A stretch of DNA of 64,000 nucleotides from positions 62,001 through 126,000 of the forward strand of contig JADJQY010000008.1 in NCBI GenBank assembly GCA_016712505.1, read 5' to 3'. Under the pieces are notes generated by a model. It worked only from the letters and a program-made list of their open reading frames with translations. It did no database searches and was not told where the DNA came from. Source of the stretch: Candidatus Eiseniibacteriota bacterium (lineage in GTDB: Bacteria > Eisenbacteria > RBG-16-71-46 > CAIMUX01). This document shows positions 26,086-33,701 of this stretch, piece after piece. The translations under genes were made by a program, and so were the position numbers. Numbering within the stretch: the first letter of the stretch is position 1; every line of letters begins with the position of its first letter.

Positions 26086-27638
26086 AGCGTGCCAGCCCGA
26101 CCCTGCTCGCGATCTGCCTCGCGGCGGGGACAGCCGCGGCGGGGGCTCTGGGGCCGGAGTGGTCGGATCTGCGCTCTCCCGCGTGGCGGGACCTGCGCAC
26201 CGCCGTGGTCCAGGAAGCGCTACCCCTCCACGTTCTCACCTTCGGGGCACCGCTGCGGCGCGAACTCGCGCGCTCCTTGGACCCCATTCTGGTGCGGGAG
26301 CCGGGCTCCAGCGCCCGTCGTCGCCTGGAACGCGAACTCGCCGAGGAACTCCGGCTCAGGCGGGGGGAGGCCTCCCCGGGAGCGGGTGCCCCGTGGGTCG
26401 ACCGTGAGCTCGATCCCGGCCGGCTCCGCCTCAGACCTACGCTGGACCTCGCTGCGAGGTGGAACGAGGGGACCCCTCCTGGCTGGACCGATGGTCCCAG
26501 ACTCGGCCTCGATGGGACGCTTCACCTCGATTCGCGGGTCACTCTCGCACAGCATCTGTTCGTCGGCCGCGTCCCCGGTGGGCGTAGGTTCGCCGATGCG
26601 TTGGTGGCGCACACCGATCTGCTTCTGCTCTTCGAGTCCGCCTTCGCCGGATACGCCTCGGACCGACTCGAACTCCGGGCGGGCCGCTTTCGCCAGGCCT
26701 ACGGTCCGGGGCGGAGCGGCGGGCTGCTCCTCTCGCCCGACGCTGCGCCCATCGACCAGATCGAGTATGCGCTCCGCGGCAGGAGCCTCCGCTTCCGCGC
26801 GATGTATGGGGTTCTGTCTGCGGCGACGGATCGGCGCGTCGCGATGCACCGTTTGGAGTGGAGCCCGTCCGAGCGGTGGCTCCTCGGGCTCTCCGAGGGG
26901 GCCGCATTTCAGGGCGGCGGCGCCCCCAATCTCTATCTGCTTGGATTTGTCCCCTACACCTTGGTGGAGCGCGTGCAGGGCCAGGATGCGGTGGAGCCCG
27001 GGGGGGTCGATTCGGTCCGGAACAACGTCTTGTGGCAACTTGACGCGACGTTTCGTTCCGCGCGTGCGGGCCTCTTCTGGAGTTCGCTCCTGCTCGATGA
27101 CGTGGCCACCGAGTCCTCCGCCATGCCGAGTCGGCTTGGACTGCAGCTCGGCTGGGAGCTTGCTCCGCGCACGAGGGGATGGCAGCTTGCGGTCGAGGCG
27201 GTCAAGGTGTGGAACTACACCTACAGCGTCTTCTATCAGTCGATTTGTCCCTGCGATTGGGTCCACCAGGGCACGGCGATTGGCTACCCGGGGGGGCCCG
27301 ATCTCGAGCAGGTGGAACTCTCCCTCGAGCAGTCGGTTTCCGAAGCGGATGCGGTTGAGTTTCGGCTCCTGCGGCAGTCGAAGGGGGAAGGGCGACTCGG
27401 CGATCCCTGGATCCCGGCCCCCGTTTTGGGGGATCGCCCCACCTCGAGCGACGCGTCGCGTCTCTCGGGAACGGTGGAGCAGATCCTCCGCCTCGAGTGC
27501 GCCTACCGTCACGAACCGTTCGGCGGACTCGCTTCGCGGGTTGGGATCGCCGCGAGGTGGGCCGAAAACGAGGGGAACCTGGGTGCCCCGTGGAGGCTTG
27601 GGTGGGAGACGACGGTTCGCCTCTCGGCTCATCGTTGA
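26079..27638 (+). CDS. Wzi-like outer-membrane protein (capsule assembly family)
   Basis: 519 aa. A signal peptide (ASPTLLAICLAAGTAAAG) is followed by a helical N-terminal part (40-95) and a long alternating-strand barrel. The YGPGRSGGLLLSPDAAPIDQ segment (about 210-230) corresponds to the Wzi-family WGPGRxGxLxLSxxAxP signature. Wzi binds capsular polysaccharide at the outer leaflet. No Wza/Wzc is in the window, so the ligand is unknown; the glycan-related membrane proteins elsewhere would fit. The start is the TTG at 26079, overlapping the thioesterase stop; another TTG at 26061 is possible. Confidence 0.72.
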   Translation: MLKRASPTLLAICLAAGTAAAGALGPEWSDLRSPAWRDLRTAVVQEALPLHVLTFGAPLRRELARSLDPILVREPGSSARRRLERELAEELRLRRGEASPGAGAPWVDRELDPGRLRLRPTLDLAARWNEGTPPGWTDGPRLGLDGTLHLDSRVTLAQHLFVGRVPGGRRFADALVAHTDLLLLFESAFAGYASDRLELRAGRFRQAYGPGRSGGLLLSPDAAPIDQIEYALRGRSLRFRAMYGVLSAATDRRVAMHRLEWSPSERWLLGLSEGAAFQGGGAPNLYLLGFVPYTLVERVQGQDAVEPGGVDSVRNNVLWQLDATFRSARAGLFWSSLLLDDVATESSAMPSRLGLQLGWELAPRTRGWQLAVEAVKVWNYTYSVFYQSICPCDWVHQGTAIGYPGGPDLEQVELSLEQSVSEADAVEFRLLRQSKGEGRLGDPWIPAPVLGDRPTSSDASRLSGTVEQILRLECAYRHEPFGGLASRVGIAARWAENEGNLGAPWRLGWETTVRLSAHR

Positions 27639-27713
27639 GCGGAACCTCGACGGGCGGCCTACGTACAGGTGTAGCGCGCACTGCGCGGGTGAGGGGAAAC
27701 GAAGGAGTCTCCG

Positions 27714-28490
27714 GTGTCCGAAAAACCCCCGACCGATAGCCCGGATGAGATCAACGGCTCCGCCGACCACCAGGCGGCAACCGAGCCTACCCAACCCGCG
27801 TCCGGTCTGTTGCGAGTCACCACGCTGCGAGAGGTCCTGGTTGCGCTACTCTTGCTCCTCTTGGGCCAGACCGGCCTGGTGCAGGCGTTCAACGTCCCCA
27901 CTGGTTCGATGGAGAAGGCGGTGCTACCTGGCGACTTCGTGCTTGCCGACAAGTTGACCCTGGGACCGAGGACGCCGCACTGGATCGGCATTCCCGGTAC
28001 TTCCATCGGTCGGCACCTGCCAGCGGTAAAACTGCCCGGTCTGCGCGAGCCCGAGAGGGGCGACATCGTGGTGGCGGAGGTGCCGATCGACCCTCAGACT
28101 CCCTACCTGAAACGGGTCGTCGCGGTCGGAGGAGACACGGTCGAGATTCGCGACAAACGTCTCTATGTCAATCATGAGGCCGCGCCGGAGCCGCGAACCG
28201 TGGTTCACGGGGACGGGCGCCTGTTTCGCCGGGGCATGCTGCAGGGCGGCATTCTCGAAGGGCGCGGAAACCGGGATAATTTCGGCCCCTACGTCGTACC
28301 GGACGGATCCGTCTTTCTGATGGGGGACAACCGCGACTACTCGCTCGACAGCCGCTTCTTCGGACCGGTAGCGGAGCGGAACATCATCGGTCGGGCCCGC
28401 TGGATCACCTTTTCCGTCGATGCGAAGGCGGAATCGTTCGATCCCCGTCGGCGGGTCCGCTGGCAGCGGTGCGGGACGCCACTCGACTGA
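27714..28490 (+). CDS. lepB: signal peptidase I
   Basis: 258 aa. One transmembrane helix (about 38-58, LVALLLLLLGQTGLVQAF) is followed by the catalytic Ser in VPTGSMEKAV, the general-base Lys in YLKRVVAVGGD and the box E motif MGDNRDYSLDSRFFGPV. It cleaves Sec/Tat signal peptides on the outer face of the inner membrane. A cytoplasmic N-terminal tail of about 35 residues is Pro/Glu rich. The GTG at 27714 has GAAGGAG upstream. It is followed by a short AT-rich tandem repeat and, on the other strand, the initiator tRNA. Confidence 0.95.
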   Translation: MSEKPPTDSPDEINGSADHQAATEPTQPASGLLRVTTLREVLVALLLLLLGQTGLVQAFNVPTGSMEKAVLPGDFVLADKLTLGPRTPHWIGIPGTSIGRHLPAVKLPGLREPERGDIVVAEVPIDPQTPYLKRVVAVGGDTVEIRDKRLYVNHEAAPEPRTVVHGDGRLFRRGMLQGGILEGRGNRDNFGPYVVPDGSVFLMGDNRDYSLDSRFFGPVAERNIIGRARWITFSVDAKAESFDPRRRVRWQRCGTPLD

Positions 28491-28499
28491 TCCGCCCGC

Positions 28500-28557
28500 G
28501 ACCGAAAATACCAGCGACCGAAAAACCCGGGACCGAAAAAGCCCGGGACCGAAAAAG
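28500..28557. repeat. short direct repeats of GACCGAAAAA
   Basis: Four copies of (G)ACCGAAAA(A) begin at 28501, 28517, 28532 and 28548, a period of 15-16 bases, with CCCGG separating the last three. They fill the gap between the lepB stop and the hairpin at 28560-28589. On the minus strand the last copy supplies the T-run of the tRNA terminator. Confidence 0.8.
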
Positions 28558-28589
28558 GAAGCGCGGGTCAGGAACACCTGACCCGCGCT
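28552..28589 (-). terminator. intrinsic terminator of the initiator tRNA gene
   Basis: A perfect 13-bp stem (AGCGCGGGTCAGG, 28560-28572, with 28577-28589) closes on a 4-base loop. On the minus strand it begins seven bases after the tRNA CCA and is followed by TCCTTTTT (28559-28552). It can also stop lepB transcription from the other side. Confidence 0.8.
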
Positions 28590-28595
28590 CTTCGA

Positions 28596-28672
<77 letters not shown>

Positions 28673-28713
28673 TCAAACTGTCTCGCCCCAAACCTGTCTT
28701 GGAGCGAGCGGAT

Positions 28714-28742
28714 AGACTACGTTCGCGCTGGCGTGCTGTCAA
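28714..28742 (-). promoter_or_regulatory. sigma-70-type promoter of the initiator tRNA
   Basis: Minus strand TTGACA (28742-28737), exact 17-base spacer, TAGTCT (28719-28714). The predicted start is near 28707, 35 bases before the tRNA 5' end. It overlaps the 3' end of the ftsB-like gene. Confidence 0.75.
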
Positions 28743-29185
28743 TGTGCTTTTCCCGGCTCGTCGCCCGATGACCGGGGGGCGGCGGAGTCGGCCGTCGCCG
28801 GTGCAGGGGCGTTTCGATCGAACAGATAGATGATCTCATCTGCCCTGCCCCGCCGGTACTTCTCCCGCGCCATCTTCTCCTGCTTCTCCTTCTGGGGGTC
28901 GTCGAGTTCGTTGCGCAGGGCTACGGTTCGTTCGGTCAACTGCGCACGCTCGTTGACCAGTTGGGCCTCCGTGGCTTCGAGGTCCCGCAGTCGGAGCCAT
29001 CCGTGATCGCTGAGCACCAGACTGTTGATCGTCCACGCAGCCAGGGCGAGAAGTCCGAAGCGAAACAGGTCGATGCGGCGGCCGCGGAACTGGGCGAAGC
29101 GTTCCGCGGCGCTCGGGTTGGAGCGCGGAATCGACTCGCTGGTGGACCAGCGAGTCTCGGTCCCGCGCCGCTTTCGTTCAAACAT
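28739..29185 (-). CDS. FtsB/DivIC-type septum formation protein
   Basis: 148 aa. A basic cytoplasmic N-terminus is followed by one transmembrane helix (about 41-58, FRFGLLALAAWTINSLVL) and a periplasmic coiled coil rich in Leu/Glu (LRDLEATEAQLVNERAQL). EKYRRGRADEIIYLF follows, resembling the AREKYGMVKPGEIV end block of DivIC/FtsB. Such proteins bridge FtsL and FtsQ in the division machinery. Of two adjacent ATGs the second (29185) has the better spacing to AAGGAGGG. It lies 25 bases after enolase, an arrangement (eno-ftsB) common in many bacteria, which supports the call. Confidence 0.88.
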   Translation of the reverse strand: MFERKRRGTETRWSTSESIPRSNPSAAERFAQFRGRRIDLFRFGLLALAAWTINSLVLSDHGWLRLRDLEATEAQLVNERAQLTERTVALRNELDDPQKEKQEKMAREKYRRGRADEIIYLFDRNAPAPATADSAAPRSSGDEPGKAH

Positions 29186-29210
29186 CATGGCCCTCCTTGG
29201 CCCGGTCGAG

Positions 29211-30497
29211 CTAGCTCGCGCGCCGCAGTACCGCGCGGCCGGCGTACTCTGCCTGGTCTCCCAGGTCTCCCTCGATACGTAGGAGTTGATTGTACTTCGC
29301 CACCCGCTCGGAGCGGCAGAGCGAACCGGTCTTGATGAGTCCTGCGTTCGTCGCCACCGCGAGGTCGGCGATGAAGGTATCCTCCGTCTCCCCCGATCGG
29401 TGTGAGATAACTGTGGCATAACGGTTTGCGCGGGCCAAGTCGATCGCGTCGAGGGTTTCGGAGAGCGTGCCGATCTGGTTCAGCTTGATCAGGATGGCGT
29501 TCGCCGTTGCGCTCTCGAGCCCCCGGCGTAGCCGCCTGGTGTTGGTGACGAAGAGATCGTCCCCCACCAGGTGCACCTGCTGGCCCAGCTCATCGGTGAG
29601 GAGTCTCCAGCCCTCCCAGTCGTCTTGAGCGAGGCCGTCCTCGATCGAGATGATGGGGAAGGCGCCCACCAGTTCGCGATAGAAGGCGACCATCTCTGCC
29701 GCGTTGTAGTCAGTCTTGGCCTCCGCCTTCAGGACGTACCGGCCGTCATTCCAGAACTCGCTCGCCGCGCAGTCGAGGGCGAGAGCCACGTCGTCTTTCG
29801 GGCGGTAGCCGGCCTTCTCGATTGCCAGCATGAGCAACTCGAGCGCCTCTCGGTTCGACTTCAGATTGGGAGCGAAGCCTCCCTCATCGCCGACCGAGGT
29901 CGCGTACCCCTTGGCCTCGAGCACCTTTTTCAGTTGGTGAAACACCTCAGCCCCCATCCGCAGCGCCTCGGCCATGCTGGGGGCCCCGACCGGCAGGATC
30001 ATGAACTCCTGCAGGTCGACGTTGTTGTCCGCGTGGGCGCCGCCATTGAGCACGTTCATCATCGGCACCGGGAGTAGACGCGCTCGGGTGCCTCCGATGT
30101 AACGGTAGAGAGGGAGGCCGAGATGATTGGCGGCCGCGCGCGCCACCGCCATCGACACGCCGAGGATGGCGTTCGCGCCGAATCGGGACTTCGCCTCCGT
30201 TCCGTCTGCGTCGCACATGAGGCGGTCGATATGGATCTGATCCAGCGCCTCCTCGCCCAGGACCAGCGGGCCGATCTGCTCGGCGACATGCTCGATCGCT
30301 TTGCGCACGCCCCTACCGAGGTATCGACTCTTGTCGCCGTCCCGCAGTTCGAGCGCCTCGTGTTCGCCGGTCGAGGCGCCGGAGGGAACCGCCGCCCGGC
30401 CGAGAGCGCCGCTCGCCAGACGGATCTCGACCTCCACCGTCGGGTTCCCGCGGGAATCCAGAATCTCTCGCGCCTCGAGCTGTTCGATCGTGGTCAT
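29211..30497 (-). CDS. eno: enolase
   Basis: 428 aa, glycolytic 2-phosphoglycerate dehydratase. The N-terminus IEQLEAREILDSRGNPTVEV, the loop AVPSGASTGEHEALELRD, the metal/substrate residues in NVDLQEFMILP, SIEDGLAQDDW, GDDLFVTN, the catalytic Lys in ILIKLNQIGTL and SHRSGETEDTFIADL are all intact. It is full length. The ATG has GAAGGAGGAG upstream. Promoter at 30534-30562; ftsB follows. Confidence 0.97.
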   Translation of the reverse strand: MTTIEQLEAREILDSRGNPTVEVEIRLASGALGRAAVPSGASTGEHEALELRDGDKSRYLGRGVRKAIEHVAEQIGPLVLGEEALDQIHIDRLMCDADGTEAKSRFGANAILGVSMAVARAAANHLGLPLYRYIGGTRARLLPVPMMNVLNGGAHADNNVDLQEFMILPVGAPSMAEALRMGAEVFHQLKKVLEAKGYATSVGDEGGFAPNLKSNREALELLMLAIEKAGYRPKDDVALALDCAASEFWNDGRYVLKAEAKTDYNAAEMVAFYRELVGAFPIISIEDGLAQDDWEGWRLLTDELGQQVHLVGDDLFVTNTRRLRRGLESATANAILIKLNQIGTLSETLDAIDLARANRYATVISHRSGETEDTFIADLAVATNAGLIKTGSLCRSERVAKYNQLLRIEGDLGDQAEYAGRAVLRRAS

Positions 30498-30533
30498 GGC
30501 TGCTCCTCCTTCGGCCGTGGTTTCCAGAGGCGC

Positions 30534-30562
30534 AACCTATCCCCATCGGTCGGAGCGGTCAA
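30534..30562 (-). promoter_or_regulatory. sigma-70-type promoter of eno
   Basis: Minus strand TTGACC (30562-30557), 17-base spacer, TAGGTT (30539-30534), with a predicted start near 30527. The leader to the ATG is about 30 nt and contains a strong ribosome site. Confidence 0.65.
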
Positions 30563-30616
30563 GAAACTGGGGGCGCCCGCCCACCCAACCGTCCATCCCG
30601 GTCGCCCTCTTCTTCG

Positions 30617-30645
30617 TTGACAGGGTCGGCCAGGCTTCCTATCCT
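30617..30645 (+). promoter_or_regulatory. sigma-70-type promoter of the ECF sigma operon
   Basis: TTGACA (30617-30622), 17-base spacer, TATCCT (30640-30645), with a predicted start near 30652. It leaves a leader of about 160 nt ahead of the ATG at 30815. Confidence 0.65.
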
Positions 30646-30814
30646 GGCAATTCGTGAGTTAACTGCCTTATATATCAATCAATTCCGTGCTCGCCTTTCC
30701 GTCCGCAGGCGCTGGGCGAGAGAAGGGGGGCCGGCTCCAAGGGGGCGCATCGTTGCAACCTTGCGAATCGGTATGGCGTAGCACAGCCCCGGGCGAGGTC
30801 CGGCCCTACCCCCG

Positions 30815-31411
30815 ATGACATTATCCGACAGCGAGATCGTCAGGCGGTGCCTGACCGGTGAGGAAGAGGCGTTCCGGATGCTCATCCAACGCCACGAACG
30901 TGCTGTCTATCATCTCGTCTGGCGAATGGTGCGCTCGGACGAGGACGCGCGCGACCTCACCCAGGAGATCTTCCTGAAGGTGTTTCGCGTTCTCGAGCAG
31001 TTCGATCAAGAGCGCAACTTCACTTCCTGGCTGTTCAAGATCGCCAGCAATCAGACGATCGACTTTCTCCGGCGACGCAAACTGAAGACGGTCAGTCTGG
31101 GGCATGATCCAGAAGATGAAGATCGACCGCCGCTGGAAATCGCCGACCCAGGTCCCCGCCCGGACGATGACCTGGTTGAGCACCGCCGACGGGAGATGCT
31201 GGCCCTTCTCGTCGACCGGCTAGCGCCGCACTATCGGATCGTGGTCCAACTGCGGTATGAACGCCAGTTGTCGTATGAAGAGATCCGCGACATTCTCGGT
31301 CTCCCTCTCGGCACCGTGAAGGCACGGCTGCATCGGGCGCACCAGCAGCTCAAGACCTGGCTCTCCGGGGGGGATGACGTGCCGTTCGACTCGGGGGAGG
31401 CGGTTCAGTGA
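30815..31411 (+). CDS. ECF-type RNA polymerase sigma factor (RpoE-like)
   Basis: 198 aa. Region 2 is seen at 10-75 (VYHLVWRMVRSDEDARDLTQ, IFLKVF, FTSWLFKIASNQTIDFLRRR) and region 4 at about 130-185 (LSYEEIRDILGLPLGTVKAR). A 35-residue acidic linker lies between. It redirects RNA polymerase to envelope-stress or similar promoters. The next gene encodes a zinc anti-sigma factor and overlaps it (GTGA), the usual sigma/anti-sigma arrangement. Confidence 0.95.
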   Translation: MTLSDSEIVRRCLTGEEEAFRMLIQRHERAVYHLVWRMVRSDEDARDLTQEIFLKVFRVLEQFDQERNFTSWLFKIASNQTIDFLRRRKLKTVSLGHDPEDEDRPPLEIADPGPRPDDDLVEHRRREMLALLVDRLAPHYRIVVQLRYERQLSYEEIRDILGLPLGTVKARLHRAHQQLKTWLSGGDDVPFDSGEAVQ

Positions 31412-32187
31412 ATCCACCGAAACCTCCGAGGCGTCCGCCCCGTAGATGGGTGGGTAAGGGTCGCGGGACCGCGATCCCCCGGGAACCGGCTCATCCGGGG
31501 GACCGGGAATCCGGGAAACCCAGCTTCTGGAGTGATGCCTTGATAGGATGCGACTTCAACACCGATCTCCTGCTGGAGTTTGCAGTGGGTGAGATCGCTC
31601 AGCCCGAGCGGTCGGAGGTTGAGGCGCATATCAACGGCTGCGCGATCTGCCGCGCCGAGGTTCGCCTCCATCGGTCGCTCGCCCGCGACCTGAAGGACCT
31701 GCCCGCCCCGGCCTTTCCGTCGGATCTGGAGGAGGTCCTGGTCCGAGCCGCCATCCAGACGCGCAGGTCGATGCCGCGTTCGGCCTCGCGGGTCCGGGCC
31801 TCGCGCCCGACCGTTGCCTGGCTGCCCGTGCTCTGCGGCGCAGCCGGTTTGGCCATCGTCGGGGTGCTGATTCTACTCCTTCTCCCGGGCCGGATGCTCT
31901 CCCCGGGCAGCGTCGACGAGATGGTCTACGGCGGAGCCGGTCGCGGGACGAACGTGATGGGCGACGCGCTGATGTTGCTCCGTAACCTGCGCCAGGGATG
32001 GGAGTTCGTGCTGCGGGTGCTCGGATGGCTCTCGCCCATTTCGCGGGCGCTCGGGGCGGTATTCGAGGCTGTTGGCGCCGCACGCTGGTTGATGGGGCTC
32101 GCCACCACCGCCGTTGCGGTCCTGGCGGTCCGGCGCTTGACCCGCTCCCGCAGGCAGCAGCCGCAAGCGAAGGTGCACGGTGTCTGA
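31408..32187 (+). CDS. membrane anti-sigma factor with zinc-finger (ZAS) domain
   Basis: 259 aa. A basic N-terminal tail of about 40 residues precedes the ZAS module: FAVGEIAQPERSEVEAHING with HINGCAIC giving the H-x3-C-x2-C zinc site (about residues 73-80). One clear transmembrane helix is at about 140-162 (LCGAAGLAIVGVLILLLLPG) and further hydrophobic segments at 190-240. It should hold the ECF sigma encoded upstream at the membrane. The GTG at 31408 overlaps the sigma stop by four bases, and its own stop overlaps the next gene. Confidence 0.88.
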   Translation: MNPPKPPRRPPRRWVGKGRGTAIPREPAHPGDRESGKPSFWSDALIGCDFNTDLLLEFAVGEIAQPERSEVEAHINGCAICRAEVRLHRSLARDLKDLPAPAFPSDLEEVLVRAAIQTRRSMPRSASRVRASRPTVAWLPVLCGAAGLAIVGVLILLLLPGRMLSPGSVDEMVYGGAGRGTNVMGDALMLLRNLRQGWEFVLRVLGWLSPISRALGAVFEAVGAARWLMGLATTAVAVLAVRRLTRSRRQQPQAKVHGV

Positions 32188-33430
32188 GCGACCCCGTATC
32201 GACCCTGGGCCCAGGGGTCGCTTCGCGAGCTTGCGGCGGGTGACCACCTCCCTTGCCTGCAGTCTGGTGATCTCCCTCGGCGTCTGGGTCGCAACGCCGT
32301 CGGTCGCCGGACTCCGTGAGATCGAGGAGGTCCAGGAGACCCCGGCGGTCCCGGACTCGCCGCAAGCTCCGGAGACCCCCAAGGTCGAGGCACCGAGGAT
32401 CATCGTCCTCGAGGCCGACACACTGGTGCGCCGCACCACCCGCGTGATCCACAAGGAGACGGGTGAGGGGCTGCAGATCATCTCCCGGGACGGGGACACC
32501 ACGCGCATCGCCTGGGACTTCAAGAAGCGGGGAGCCGCAGATGACGATGTCGATCTGGTGAGGTTCGGTGAGGACATCGTGATCGACGAGGATCAGGAGA
32601 TCGCCGGGGACGTGATCGCGGTCGGAGGAGACATCGAGGTTCGCGGCCAGGTCCATGGCGACGTGGTCTCGATTGGCGGGCTGGTTCGCGTCAAACCAGG
32701 TGGACTGGTCGATGGCGACGTGGTCTCGATGGGCGGAAAGGTCGACAAGGCGCCGGGGGGCCACATCGGCGGTTCCGACATCGGGCTCCGGCTGGTGCCC
32801 GGCTTGGCGCGCCTGGCCGACGGCGGAGGTCTGTCCATACTGGTGAAGGGAGTCGTGCTCGGCGTTGCGCTTGGTCTGGCGCTGCTCCTGGGATGGTTGG
32901 TCGAGCTGTTCGGAGCGGCGCGGAGTCGGTCCGTCGCCGCCCAGTTCCAGGACCACCTCTGGTCGAGTCTCGGCGTGGGATTCGGGCTCTTTCTGCTCTC
33001 GGGACCGGCCATTCTCCTGCTGGTGGTCACGGTGATCGGAATCCCGGTCGCGGTCCTGCTGCCCTTCGCCCTGCTTCTGCTATTCGCCACCGGATTCGTG
33101 ATCGTGGCCAGTCAGCTCGGACAGCGGGTGGTCGGATTCGATGGGGACACGTTGGGGCATCGCGTGAAGGGCCTGTTTGCCGGTCTGGTGCTTTTCGCCG
33201 CGCTCCTCTTGATGGGAGACCTACTGCGCCGACTCCCAGGCCCCCTGCCGGCGATAGGGCTTTTCGTGAAGCTCTTCACCGGCGCGGCGATCGGGACGGT
33301 CGCGCTGGCCGGGGCCGGGGCGATCGTACTCACCCGGTTCGGTGCCCGCCCCGCTGTCCCCCCGGTTCCCGCGCTTGGCCCGTACGAGGTCGGGGGAGCG
33401 TCGCTCCTCCACGGCGACCCGCGCCCCTGA
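32180..33430 (+). CDS. bactofilin-like polymer-forming domain protein with membrane helices
   Basis: 416 aa. A signal-like N-terminus (VTTSLACSLVISLGVWVA) and a Pro/Glu linker precede a right-handed beta-helix region (about 130-195) with repeating VGGDIEVRGQVHGDVVSIGG and GGLVDGDVVSMGGKVDKAPG turns, as in polymer-forming/bactofilin proteins. Four to five transmembrane helices follow (215-400). The external beta-helix joined to an integral membrane part suggests an envelope scaffold or sensor. It overlaps the anti-sigma gene by 8 bases (GTG start), so it is part of the sigma operon and may modulate anti-sigma activity or be a target. The function is inferred only. Confidence 0.75.
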   Translation: MSERPRIDPGPRGRFASLRRVTTSLACSLVISLGVWVATPSVAGLREIEEVQETPAVPDSPQAPETPKVEAPRIIVLEADTLVRRTTRVIHKETGEGLQIISRDGDTTRIAWDFKKRGAADDDVDLVRFGEDIVIDEDQEIAGDVIAVGGDIEVRGQVHGDVVSIGGLVRVKPGGLVDGDVVSMGGKVDKAPGGHIGGSDIGLRLVPGLARLADGGGLSILVKGVVLGVALGLALLLGWLVELFGAARSRSVAAQFQDHLWSSLGVGFGLFLLSGPAILLLVVTVIGIPVAVLLPFALLLLFATGFVIVASQLGQRVVGFDGDTLGHRVKGLFAGLVLFAALLLMGDLLRRLPGPLPAIGLFVKLFTGAAIGTVALAGAGAIVLTRFGARPAVPPVPALGPYEVGGASLLHGDPRP

Positions 33431-33584
33431 ACGTCCCGATCGACGCGAAATCCGTGCCAGGCTGAGCGCCGCTTTTGGCTTACTCTGGCCGGATTTTCCG
33501 GCCGACCCGCCTGCCAACTGCCCAGATCATGGGCAGTCCGCCTTCGTCTCCGCCCAAGTCCCCCCGTGGTGCGTCTTCTTCATC

Positions 33585-33688
33585 GTGTAACCATTTGTAA
33601 TTCATTGCGTTAGGTATGGCGGCAGTCAGGCCGCGGTCGTTCTGGTCGGCTCCCAAAAAGACCTGTACGGAATGGCCTGGTCTTTGCG
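33585..33688 (+). promoter_or_regulatory. sigma-54-type promoter and AT-rich upstream element
   Basis: TGGCCTG-GTCT-TTGCG at 33673-33688 keeps the invariant GG and GC with the correct spacing and 12 of 16 consensus positions. The predicted start (about 33699) lies only 3 bases before the ATG at 33702. Upstream, TAAC-CATTTGTAATTCATTGC-GTTA (33588-33612) is an AT-rich imperfect dyad about 100 bases from the start. It shares the TTGTAAT core and TAAC/GTTA ends with the element at 45679-45721. A sigma-70 reading (TATCGT at 33690, six bases before ATG) is possible but lacks a -35. Confidence 0.5.
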
Positions 33689-33701
33689 CTATCGTTGATG
33701 C

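Larger units (their letters stand above)
30498..30814. other. divergent regulatory region between eno and the ECF sigma gene
   Basis: 317 bases with no gene. It holds a minus-strand promoter for eno (30534-30562) and a plus-strand promoter for the sigma operon (30617-30645). An AT-rich patch at 30651-30690 (GTTAACTGCCTTATATATC) lies downstream of the second promoter. No ribosome site precedes the sigma ATG. Confidence 0.6.

Noticed and set aside
26220..27794. 524-aa open frame on the minus strand
   Set aside because: Antisense to the Wzi-like barrel, and it would run into lepB; no domain seen.
31631..32956. 441-aa open frame on the minus strand
   Set aside because: Lies opposite the anti-sigma and bactofilin-like genes; low-complexity Arg/Pro/Asp sequence.
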